Assembly (NCBI GenBank): GCA_003151555.1
Contig: PLXU01000203.1
Span: 1 to 17,325, forward strand
Reading direction: 5' to 3'
DNA from: Acidimicrobiaceae bacterium
GTDB lineage: Bacteria; Actinomycetota; Acidimicrobiia; Acidimicrobiales; RAAP-2
Length of the DNA stretch: 17,325 nt
Positions 7,582-15,994 of this stretch are shown piece by piece. The position numbers and the translations under genes are program-made. Below the pieces are notes generated by a model. That model ran no database searches, was not told the DNA's origin, and saw only the letters and a program-made list of their open reading frames with translations. The first letter of the stretch is position 1. The number at the start of each line of letters is the position of its first letter.

Positions 7582-8682
7582 CTATCCGACTGGGTAGCTG
7601 TTCGGGTTGACCGAAATCGTGCCCGCCTCGATGCCCTTGGCGATTGAGGTGATCTTCGCCTTCAGCGCCGCAGACGCGTTGGTTGTGTCGTAGGCAAAAC
7701 CGGTGCCGTTGTTCTTCAGGTTGCCGAGGTACGTGCCACCGGTGAAGGTGCCCTTGGCGGCCGACAACACGGCGGCTTCCACCGACGGGGTTACGCCCTT
7801 GTAGACGGTGCCGTCGATGTACTTGCACTGCGCGGCGTCGAGTGCCTTGGTGGCGCAACTGTCCGAGTCAACCCACACCACGAAGTGTCCGGTACCGGCC
7901 TGCTGTGCGGCGGCGATGGATCCGAGACCCACCGATCCCGCGACGGGAAAGACGATGTCGGCTCCGTTGGAGAAGTCACCCGCGGCGATGGTCTTGCCGG
8001 CGGTCTGGTCGGTGAAGTTGCCCACGAAGGTTCCCTTACCGGCGCAGTTCGTCAACGTGCAGACCTTGGGCGGGGTGTAGCCCAAGACCTTTACCGTGGC
8101 GTGGTTGAGCTTGTCGTAGTAACGAACTCCCGCCACGAAGCCGTCCATGTAGATGGTGACCGGCGGAATGTCCGCGCCACCGTAGGTGGCGACGATCTTC
8201 GACTTCGAGGTGGCCGCGGCGAAGTAACCGCCCAGGAACGCTCCCTGGTTGGTGTTGTACTGCAACGCCAGCACTTCGTGCGACTTCTTGGCGGCCGGCG
8301 CGTCGTCGACAATGGCGAACTTCTGCGAGGGATCAGCGTTGGCGGCGGCGGCCGTCGCGGCGTCCATCAAGAATCCGACCGTGATGATGATGCCGCAGCC
8401 TTTCTTTTCGAACGTCGAGATGTTTGGTGCGTAGTCCGAAGAAGAGGTCGACGACAGATACGAGGGCTTGATACTTGGATCGGCCTTCGCGGCGTTCAAC
8501 AGGCCCTGATACGCCGAGGCGTTGAACGACTTGTCGTTGATACCACCGGTGTCAGTGACGACGCAAGCCTTGAAATTTGACGCAGCACCCGCGGTAGCGG
8601 TGGCGGCGACGGTGACGGTCAGCGTGCCCAAAACAAGCGCGCCTGCCCCCAGCACGGAACCGAGGCGACGTAGTGTCCCCAT
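7582..8682 (-). CDS. bmpA: BMP-family (basic membrane protein/PnrA-like) nucleoside-binding protein
   Basis: This is the extracytoplasmic substrate-binding protein of the importer. I place the start at the ATG at 8682 (366 residues) because AGGGGAG lies five bases before it; an in-frame ATG six codons upstream would put that ribosome site inside the gene. Residues 1 to about 35 form a Sec signal peptide (RR at 5-6, hydrophobic stretch, AGAAS-type cleavage region). The mature protein opens with ACVVTDTGGINDKSFN (39-54), the BMP-family hallmark, and continues with SVGLG and WVDSDSC segments typical of the fold. Oddly, no lipobox cysteine is present, although these proteins are usually lipoproteins. 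Six cysteines (40, 96, 208, 213, 276, 286) could form disulfides. Substrate as nucleoside is inferred from family and neighbours. Confidence 0.9.
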   Translation of the reverse strand: MGTLRRLGSVLGAGALVLGTLTVTVAATATAGAASNFKACVVTDTGGINDKSFNASAYQGLLNAAKADPSIKPSYLSSTSSSDYAPNISTFEKKGCGIIITVGFLMDAATAAAANADPSQKFAIVDDAPAAKKSHEVLALQYNTNQGAFLGGYFAAATSKSKIVATYGGADIPPVTIYMDGFVAGVRYYDKLNHATVKVLGYTPPKVCTLTNCAGKGTFVGNFTDQTAGKTIAAGDFSNGADIVFPVAGSVGLGSIAAAQQAGTGHFVVWVDSDSCATKALDAAQCKYIDGTVYKGVTPSVEAAVLSAAKGTFTGGTYLGNLKNNGTGFAYDTTNASAALKAKITSIAKGIEAGTISVNPNSYPVG

Positions 8683-8687
8683 TTTCT

Positions 8688-8694
8688 CTCCCCT
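8688..8694 (-). promoter_or_regulatory. Shine-Dalgarno site of the binding-protein gene
   Basis: The reverse strand reads AGGGGAG five bases before the ATG at 8682. It decides the start against the in-frame ATG at 8700. It is one of only three clear ribosome sites in the window. Confidence 0.75.
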
Positions 8695-8731
8695 TTTCAT
8701 TGATAACCCTTCCTAGATTTTTGCTTCCCGC

Positions 8732-8737
8732 ATGGTA
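8732..8737 (-). promoter_or_regulatory. Weak candidate -10 box of the importer operon
   Basis: The reverse strand reads TACCAT about 50 bases before the binding-protein start, within the 133-base gap after the MFS gene. No well-spaced -35 accompanies it. A promoter is expected in this gap but its exact position is uncertain. Confidence 0.25.
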
Positions 8738-8781
8738 CTCCCCGACGAGAGCCGTCGCACGGTCAGCAAATTGATAGTCGT

Positions 8782-8815
8782 GAGGCTAGCCTCGCTCCGC
8801 TGTACGTGCCGGAGC
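8782..8815 (-). terminator. Paired inverted repeats after the MFS gene, possible terminator
   Basis: Directly after the MFS stop codon the reverse strand has GCTCCG and CGGAGC arms with a 10-base loop (8794-8815), followed at once by a 12-bp perfect palindrome GAGGCTAGCCTC (8782-8793). There is no T tract. It may end MFS transcription, or the palindrome may be an operator for the importer operon just downstream. Confidence 0.35.
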
Positions 8816-10282
8816 CTAGATAGTTGACTCGGCCGTTGGGATTTCGGGCTTGATGATCTGTTGTCGTCCCGTCAAGCGCGGCAGGGCGAAACTGACGATC
8901 AGGCCGGTCAAGGTGATCAACGCCGACACCTGGAAGGCCCGTTGGTAGCCGCCGACCAGTGCGAGCGGTGAGGACGGGTGCTGAAAGGAGGCGGTTCTCG
9001 ACGTGGCGACGGTGGCCAACACGGCCAAGGCAATCGCGCCGCCGATGGTGCGAGCCGCGTTGAGCACGCCGGACGCGAGACCGGATTCGCTGCGATCGAC
9101 GTCGGCCGTGGCGGCCGTCGCCAGCGGCGCGAAGAGCATGCCCAGGGCGAAGGCGCAGACTACCGATGGGGTGAAGAGATCGCCCCAATACGAACTGCTC
9201 GTCTTGATCAGCGATATCCACAAGAAGCCCAGCGTGGCCAGTGAGGCGCCCACGAGCAACAATGGTTTGACGCCGGTCCTTTGAAGGATCCGTGAACTTA
9301 GCTGCGCGCCGATGATGATCGCCAGGGCCATGGGCAAGAACGCGAAGCCCGTGCGCACCGGGTCGTAGCCGAGGATGTTCTGGAAGTAGAACGTCAAGAA
9401 GTACCAAATGGCGAAGAAGGCGCCGCCGACCAAGAACATGACGATGTTGGCCGTCGAGAGCGTGCGTGAGTGGAATATCCGAAAGGGCACCAGCGGATGC
9501 GAGGCGACCTTCATCTCCCAGAAGAGGAAGCCGATCATGGCAATCGCGCCGATGAAGAACCACGACAGGGTCGAACTCGATCCCCAGCCGTGAATCGTCG
9601 TGTTGACCACGCCGTAGATCAGTGAGGCGAGCGAGCCGGTGACGAGTACCGCTCCCGTGATGTCCAGTTTGACCGTGGCGTCTCGGTTGCGCATTTCTCG
9701 CAGGAACAGCAGCGCGAGGCAGGTGGCCAAGATCCCGAAGGGCACGTTAATGAAGAAGACCCAGCGCCACGAGGCGTAGCCGGTGAGTATTCCCCCTAGG
9801 AGTCCGCCGACCGCACCGCCCGCGCCCGCGACCGCACTCCAGGCGCCGATGGCCTTGGGCAGTCGCGGTCCGTGGAAGGTCGTGACGATGATCGTGAGCG
9901 TGGCCGGTGAGAGAATCGCTGCACCAATGCCCTGCACGGCGCGGATGGCGATCATCTGCGTGCCCGAGGACGCGAAACCCGCGCCGATGCTGGCCAGGGT
10001 GAAGATCGCGAGCCCCGTGACGTACACGCGACGGCGCCCGAAGATATCGGCCGCCCTTCCTCCCAACAGAAGGAAGCCGCCGAACGTGAGGATGTAGGCG
10101 TTGACCACCCATTGGGCGTTGGAGAGCGTGAAGTGCAGCGAGCGTTGCATGGAAGGAAGCGCAACGTTGACAATGGAGACGTCGAGCACGACCATGAACT
10201 GGGCCACGCAGGCAATCAGCAGGATTATCCAGTCGGGTGCGGGTCGGTGGGTCGTCGTCACGGTCTCGGGGCTCACGGACAT
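8816..10282 (-). CDS. MFS drug/proton antiporter, DHA2 (EmrB/QacA-like) family
   Basis: This is probably a proton-coupled efflux pump in the cytoplasmic membrane. The 488-residue length and about 14 hydrophobic segments fit the DHA2 family. Markers are D34 in the first helix (LDVSIVNVALP), motif A GGRAADIFGRRR (74-85) in the loop between helices 2 and 3, antiporter motif C in VAGAGGAVGGLLGGIL (151-166), and SWRWVFFINVPFG (171-183). The substrate cannot be read from sequence. The start ATG has a TAGAGT box ending six bases upstream and no ribosome site, so it is probably leaderless. It stands alone, divergent from ettA, and no TetR or MarR regulator lies next to it. Confidence 0.9.
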   Translation of the reverse strand: MSVSPETVTTTHRPAPDWIILLIACVAQFMVVLDVSIVNVALPSMQRSLHFTLSNAQWVVNAYILTFGGFLLLGGRAADIFGRRRVYVTGLAIFTLASIGAGFASSGTQMIAIRAVQGIGAAILSPATLTIIVTTFHGPRLPKAIGAWSAVAGAGGAVGGLLGGILTGYASWRWVFFINVPFGILATCLALLFLREMRNRDATVKLDITGAVLVTGSLASLIYGVVNTTIHGWGSSSTLSWFFIGAIAMIGFLFWEMKVASHPLVPFRIFHSRTLSTANIVMFLVGGAFFAIWYFLTFYFQNILGYDPVRTGFAFLPMALAIIIGAQLSSRILQRTGVKPLLLVGASLATLGFLWISLIKTSSSYWGDLFTPSVVCAFALGMLFAPLATAATADVDRSESGLASGVLNAARTIGGAIALAVLATVATSRTASFQHPSSPLALVGGYQRAFQVSALITLTGLIVSFALPRLTGRQQIIKPEIPTAESTI

Positions 10283-10288
10283 TGGGCA

Positions 10289-10294
10289 ACTCTA
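10289..10294 (-). promoter_or_regulatory. -10-like box of the MFS gene, probably leaderless
   Basis: The reverse strand reads TAGAGT, then six bases, then the ATG. The same hexamer and spacing occur before kynA. No good -35 is seen. Confidence 0.45.
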
Positions 10295-10362
10295 ATTGGA
10301 TGCTTACGCCAATCGAACCGGATCGAAGTCGCGGTGGCGCGATTTGCGCAACACTGGAGGGC

Positions 10363-12042
<1,680 letters not shown>

Positions 12043-12070
12043 CCCGGCGTCCAGTGATTTTTGGGCGGCG

Positions 12071-12076
12071 TAGAGT
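12071..12076 (+). promoter_or_regulatory. -10-like box of kynA-kynU, probably leaderless
   Basis: TAGAGT is followed by six bases and the kynA GTG, in the 40-base gap after ettA. The hexamer is identical to the one before the MFS gene. No Shine-Dalgarno or clear -35 is visible. Confidence 0.45.
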
Positions 12077-12082
12077 CTCTGC

Positions 12083-12841
12083 GTGGAGAACGGCACTGAC
12101 TATTCGACGTACCTGCGCATCCACGACCTTTTAGAACTGCAGATTCCTCTGACCGACGACGCCCCCGACGAGCTGCTCTTCATCGTGGTCCACCAGTCCT
12201 ACGAGCTGTGGTTCAAGGTCATCATCGACGAGCTGCGACGTTCGAGCGTGGCGTTGCACGCCGACGAGCCGTGGAACGCGGTCTCGCACTTGCGTCGCAT
12301 GATCATCGTCGAAGATCTGTTGCTGGCGCACTTGCGGGTGCTCGATTCGATGTCACCCGAGGGATTTCTGGAATTCCGCGACCCGCTTAATCCCGCGTCC
12401 GGTTTCCAGTCCTTCCAGTTTCGGGCCATTGAATTCCTGAGCGGCGGCGGCAAGTCGGCGATGCTGACCTTCGAACTCTTCGGCGAAGAACAGCGATCGT
12501 GGCTGCGTGAGATGAGCGACTATCCCAACGTGTGGTCCGGCTTCGTGCAGTCCCTGCGCTGTTTCACGAACGACTCGAAGGATGCAGACGTGTTGGAACT
12601 GGTGCGAGCGCTCTACCGCAGCCACGCCGATCCGCAACGCTTGGCGCTGCACGCCGTGGCCGAACTCCTGATGGACCACGACGGGCGCCTGGCCGCGTGG
12701 CGATACCAGCACATGCTCATGGCCGGGCGACAAATCGGGCGCCGTGCGGGCACGGGCGGCAGCGAAGGAATGGCCTATCTCGATACGACCGTCGCCCAGC
12801 GTTTCTACCCGGTCTTGTGGCAAGTGCGGTCGGTGCTGTGA
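12083..12841 (+). CDS. kynA: Tryptophan 2,3-dioxygenase
   Basis: This haem enzyme opens the indole ring of L-tryptophan with O2 to give N-formylkynurenine, the first step of the kynurenine pathway, in the cytoplasm. The 252 residues form a compact but complete bacterial-type protein. Markers are VHQSYELWFK with H37 in the distal pocket, GFQSFQFRAIEFL with R114 as the likely substrate-carboxylate ligand, WRYQHM with H210 as the proximal haem ligand, and the GTGGSEG loop (223-229) that closes over the substrate. The more common version of this loop is GTGGSSG, so E228 is a mild variant. The GTG start is supported by a -10-like box six bases before it. The stop overlaps the kynU GTG (GTGA). Identity is secure. 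Confidence 0.95.
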   Translation: MENGTDYSTYLRIHDLLELQIPLTDDAPDELLFIVVHQSYELWFKVIIDELRRSSVALHADEPWNAVSHLRRMIIVEDLLLAHLRVLDSMSPEGFLEFRDPLNPASGFQSFQFRAIEFLSGGGKSAMLTFELFGEEQRSWLREMSDYPNVWSGFVQSLRCFTNDSKDADVLELVRALYRSHADPQRLALHAVAELLMDHDGRLAAWRYQHMLMAGRQIGRRAGTGGSEGMAYLDTTVAQRFYPVLWQVRSVL

Positions 12842-14067
12842 CCAGTCGCGAAGAGTGCAGGGCCCTGGACGCGAGTGACGAACTGGCCCCGATCCGTAGC
12901 GACTTCATACTTGATGATGCGGTGCTCTACCTCGACGGCAACTCGCTGGGCCCGGTCTCGAAGGCCGCGCGGTCGCGCGTGCACGAGCTGATTGACACGC
13001 AGTGGGCCCAAGAGCTCGTGCGCGGCTGGGGAAACGGATGGATGCAGGGGCCCACGCGGCTCGGCAATCGATTGGCCCCGCTCATCGGCGCGCGCCAAGG
13101 TGAGGTCGTGGTGGCCGACACGCTCACGATCCTGCTCGCCAAGTTGATCGGGGGCGCCCTCGACCAGCGCCGCGATCGACACGTGGTGCTGACCGACGTC
13201 GCGAACTTCCACTCCGACATATATATAGTGCGGGCGATGGCCGCGCGAGCGGGACGGCCCATCACCGTCAAGGCCATCGAGCGCTCCACGCTTGACCAAG
13301 TGCTCGGAGACGACGTCGCGCTCGTCATGTTGACGCACGTGGACTTTCGTACGGGCGAGATGCTCGACATGAAGGCCATTACCCAGAAAGTGCACGACGC
13401 GGGCGCGTTGATGCTGTGGGACTTGGCGCACTCGACCGGCGCGGTGCCGCTCGACGTGACCGACGCCGACGTCGACTTCGCCGCTGGTTGCGGCTACAAG
13501 TATTTGAACGGCGGTCCCGGTGCGCCGGCCTTCCTCTACGTGCGTACGTCGTGGCAGGGGATTGTCGAGAACCCGCTGCCCGGTTGGCTGGGGCACGCGC
13601 GGCCCTTCGATTTCGAGCTCGGCTACGAACCGGCCCCCGGCGTACAGGCCTTCGTCACGTCCTCACCGTCCATGCTGGGCCTCGCCGCCCTGGACGGTGC
13701 CCTCGACGTGTGGGACCGGGCGACGATGGACCAGGTGCGGGCCAAGAGCCTGGCCATGACCGACCTCTTCATCGCCCTCGTGCAGGAGCGGTTGGCCGGT
13801 CTCTTCGAGGTCGTGACGCCGCTTGAACACCACCGGCGCGGCAGCCAGGTGGCGCTGCGTCACGATCAGGCCTACGGAATCATCCAGGCACTGATCGAGC
13901 GAAACGTGATTGGCGATTTTCGCGCCCCCGACATCTGTCGATTCGGTTTCACCCCGCTCTACCTGCGCTTCGTCGACGTCTACGACGCCATTGAACAGTT
14001 GGTGAGCGTGATGGAGTCCGAGGCCTACCGCGACGAACGTTTCGTGGTGCGCAAGGCCGTCACTTAG
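12838..14067 (+). CDS. kynU: Kynureninase
   Basis: This PLP enzyme cleaves L-kynurenine to anthranilate and alanine (or 3-hydroxykynurenine to 3-hydroxyanthranilate). The GTG overlapping the kynA stop gives 409 residues, near the usual 400-420. Fold-type I markers are present: YLDGNSLGP (31-39), the conserved region at HVDFRTGEM (167-175), WDLAHSTGAVPLD (194-206) with D195 pairing with the PLP ring nitrogen, and GCGYKYLNGGPG with K221 as the Schiff-base lysine. RRGSQVALRH (333-342) supplies the substrate-carboxylate arginine. Upstream in-frame starts lie wholly inside kynA and are rejected. Residues 128-131 use two rare ATA codons in an AT run. It converges on purU with eight bases between stops and no terminator. 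The formamidase needed between KynA and KynU is not seen here. Confidence 0.95.
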   Translation: MTSREECRALDASDELAPIRSDFILDDAVLYLDGNSLGPVSKAARSRVHELIDTQWAQELVRGWGNGWMQGPTRLGNRLAPLIGARQGEVVVADTLTILLAKLIGGALDQRRDRHVVLTDVANFHSDIYIVRAMAARAGRPITVKAIERSTLDQVLGDDVALVMLTHVDFRTGEMLDMKAITQKVHDAGALMLWDLAHSTGAVPLDVTDADVDFAAGCGYKYLNGGPGAPAFLYVRTSWQGIVENPLPGWLGHARPFDFELGYEPAPGVQAFVTSSPSMLGLAALDGALDVWDRATMDQVRAKSLAMTDLFIALVQERLAGLFEVVTPLEHHRRGSQVALRHDQAYGIIQALIERNVIGDFRAPDICRFGFTPLYLRFVDVYDAIEQLVSVMESEAYRDERFVVRKAVT

Positions 14068-14075
14068 CGGCGCAA

Positions 14076-14924
14076 CTACTGCGAGAAGATGACGGTGCGG
14101 TTGCCCACGAGCATCACGCGGTCCTCGCTCACCAGTCGCACCGCGCGCGACAAGACGTTGCGTTCGATGTCGCGTCCGAGCGCACTGAGCTCATCGGGCT
14201 GGCGAGCGTGCGAGACGCGCACGACGTCCTGTTCAATGATGGGTCCCTCGTCGAGATCGACCGTCACGAAGTGCGCCGTCGCCCCGATGAGCTTCACCCC
14301 TCGCTCGTACGCCTGGTGGTAGGGCCGGGCCCCCTTGAACCCGGGCAGAAACGAGTGGTGGATGTTGATGGCCTTGCCGCCCAGTTGGGCACACAACTGC
14401 GCCGAGAGCACCTGCATGTAGCGAGCCAGCACCACGAAGTCAACGTCGTAGTGTTCGATCAGCGCCACCAGCTCCCGCTCGGATTGCTCGCGAGTGGCGG
14501 GGCTCACCGGTAGTTCGTGAAAGGGGACTGCGTACCGAGTCGCCAGTTCCGCGCAGTCCTGGTGATTGCTCACCACGGCCACTATGTCGAGCGCGAGGTC
14601 ACCGGAATCGCGGCGATAGAGCAGGTCGGCGAGGCAGTGATCAAACTTGGACACCATGATGAGCGCCCGACGGCGCACCTCTTCGGGGCGAATGCGCAGG
14701 TCGGGCGTGAAGCGGCCCAACTCTCGGGTGAGGGTTTGTTGGACTTGATCGACGTCATCGATCGCTGTCTCGAAGCGCGTGCGCATGCAGAACTGGTTCG
14801 TCACCGGATCGGTGAACTGGTCGTTCTCTAGGATGTTGCCGCCCAGTTCCACGATGGCGGAACTGGCCGCGCGCACGATGCCCGGACCATCGATGCACTG
14901 CAGGGTGACAACGTAGGCCGGCAC
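14076..14924 (-). CDS. purU: Formyltetrahydrofolate deformylase
   Basis: PurU hydrolyses 10-formyltetrahydrofolate to tetrahydrofolate and formate, balancing one-carbon pools and feeding formate to PurT-type purine synthesis. The GTG at 14924 gives 282 residues (E. coli 280) and has AGGAGA six bases upstream; earlier in-frame starts would lie inside hbd. An N-terminal ACT domain (about 1-85) opens with the conserved AYVVTLQCIDGPGIVRAAS stretch. The C-terminal formyltransferase-like domain has the hallmark INIHHSFLPGFKGARPYHQA with the catalytic N and H, and GATAHFV with the DEGPIIEQ segment holding the catalytic aspartate. It follows hbd with an 11-base gap, so it is cotranscribed. The role of that pairing is unclear. 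Confidence 0.95.
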   Translation of the reverse strand: MPAYVVTLQCIDGPGIVRAASSAIVELGGNILENDQFTDPVTNQFCMRTRFETAIDDVDQVQQTLTRELGRFTPDLRIRPEEVRRRALIMVSKFDHCLADLLYRRDSGDLALDIVAVVSNHQDCAELATRYAVPFHELPVSPATREQSERELVALIEHYDVDFVVLARYMQVLSAQLCAQLGGKAINIHHSFLPGFKGARPYHQAYERGVKLIGATAHFVTVDLDEGPIIEQDVVRVSHARQPDELSALGRDIERNVLSRAVRLVSEDRVMLVGNRTVIFSQ

Positions 14925-14930
14925 TGGCAA

Positions 14931-14936
14931 TCTCCT
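14931..14936 (-). promoter_or_regulatory. Shine-Dalgarno site deciding the purU start
   Basis: The reverse strand reads AGGAGA six bases before the GTG at 14924 and touches the hbd stop codon. It favours this GTG over upstream in-frame codons within hbd. Confidence 0.7.
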
Positions 14937-15790
14937 CACGCCTTGTAGGCGAAGAATCCCTGTCCGGATTTTCGACCCAGCAGGCCGGCCTGGGTCATGC
15001 GCGAGAGCAGCGGCGGCGGGGCCAAGTGGGGCTCCTTGAACTCCGCGTACAGCGACTCGGCCACCGCCAAGGTGGTGTCCAGCCCGATCAAGTCGGTGAG
15101 CGCGAGCGGCCCCAACGGATGCGCGCACCCGACCACCATGCCGGTATCGATGTCCTCGGCACTGGCGAAACCCGATTCGAGCATGCGAACGGCGGACAGG
15201 AGATAGGGGATGAGTAGTGCGTTGACCACGAAACCGGCGCGGTCCGGCGACGTGATGACCCGCTTGTTCAAGGATTCAGTGGCGTACTCGTGGACCCGGG
15301 CGGTCGTCTCGGTGCTGGTGAGCAATGACGAGATCACCTCGACCAGACGTAGCACCGGCACGGGGTTGAAGAAGTGCATGCCGATCACCTGCTCGGGCCG
15401 GGTTGTCGAGACGGCGAGCTTGATGATGGGGATCGAGGAGGTGTTGGTGGCGAGAATGGCGTGTCGATCGCTCACTACTGCGTCAATCTTCTTGAAGACA
15501 TCGATCTTGATGGCTTCGTCCTCCGCGACGGCCTCGATGACCATCTGGCGATCGGCCAGCCGTGCGAAGTCCTCGCTGAAGGTGAGGTTGCCCCGAGCGT
15601 GGTTGGCCTCGTCCTCGGGCATTTTTCCGGCGCTCACCGCGCGCGACAGCGAACGCTCGATGCGGGCTTGTCCGGCGGCGAGCGACTCCGCGTCACGCTC
15701 GAGCACGATGACGTCGGCACCGGCGCGCGCCGCGATCTCCGCGATTCCCGAGCCCATGAGGCCACAGCCCACCACACCAACTCGTTGCAT
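14936..15790 (-). CDS. hbd: 3-hydroxyacyl-CoA (3-hydroxybutyryl-CoA) dehydrogenase
   Basis: It interconverts (S)-3-hydroxyacyl-CoA and 3-oxoacyl-CoA with NAD(P), in beta-oxidation or butanoate/PHB metabolism. The 284 residues match the single-domain-pair Hbd/FadB2 class. The Rossmann motif G8-C-G10-L-M-G13 is at the N-terminus, with E31 after the second strand suggesting NAD over NADP. Catalytic residues are present: S118 in ATNTSSIPI, H139 in MHFFNPVP, E151 in LRLVEVI and N190 in GFVVNALL. The C-terminus carries the usual GRKSGQGFFAY. A strong Shine-Dalgarno AGGAGG lies five bases before the ATG. It is the first gene of an operon with purU and divergent from ppa. Chain-length preference cannot be read from sequence. 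Confidence 0.93.
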   Translation of the reverse strand: MQRVGVVGCGLMGSGIAEIAARAGADVIVLERDAESLAAGQARIERSLSRAVSAGKMPEDEANHARGNLTFSEDFARLADRQMVIEAVAEDEAIKIDVFKKIDAVVSDRHAILATNTSSIPIIKLAVSTTRPEQVIGMHFFNPVPVLRLVEVISSLLTSTETTARVHEYATESLNKRVITSPDRAGFVVNALLIPYLLSAVRMLESGFASAEDIDTGMVVGCAHPLGPLALTDLIGLDTTLAVAESLYAEFKEPHLAPPPLLSRMTQAGLLGRKSGQGFFAYKA

Positions 15791-15795
15791 CGCGA

Positions 15796-15801
15796 CCTCC
15801 T
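15796..15801 (-). promoter_or_regulatory. Shine-Dalgarno site of hbd
   Basis: The reverse strand reads AGGAGG five bases before the ATG. It is the strongest ribosome site in the window and contrasts with the leaderless-looking genes. Confidence 0.75.
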
Positions 15802-15829
15802 CTTTCGACCACGCCCTTGAGACAGGCGA

Positions 15830-15835
15830 AGTCTA
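15830..15835 (-). promoter_or_regulatory. Candidate -10 box of hbd-purU
   Basis: The reverse strand reads TAGACT about 39 bases before the hbd ATG, allowing a short leader with the Shine-Dalgarno site. An inverted repeat GTCCGC/GCGGAC with a three-base spacer (15837-15851) lies directly upstream, where a -10/-35 spacer operator would be. The -35 is weak. Confidence 0.35.
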
Positions 15836-15944
15836 GGTCCGCTCCGCGGACGCGATAAAGGAGCGGTCACGCGTCGCGGGTTTTTTCCCAGGGCGCGTGG
15901 TGTCCTCTGCTCGTTGCGCCAAGGCGCCAGCGGCCCGCGCTCGC

Positions 15945-15950
15945 TACGAT
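15945..15950 (+). promoter_or_regulatory. Candidate -10 box of ppa
   Basis: TACGAT lies 44 bases before the ppa ATG, which would leave a leader of about 38 bases containing AGAAGGA some 12 bases before the start. No convincing -35 is seen. The rest of the 204-base gap between hbd and ppa holds only a T6 run at about 15881-15886 and the inverted repeat near hbd. Confidence 0.3.
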
Positions 15951-15994
15951 ATGACTCATCAACGCAGCACCTCGCAGAAGGAACCGACCGGGCC

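Noticed and set aside
12532..12837. Upstream in-frame start for kynU
   Set aside because: It lies wholly within kynA; the GTG in the GTGA junction gives the expected family length.
14925..15128. Upstream in-frame start for purU
   Set aside because: It lies inside hbd in another frame, and a good ribosome site precedes the later GTG.
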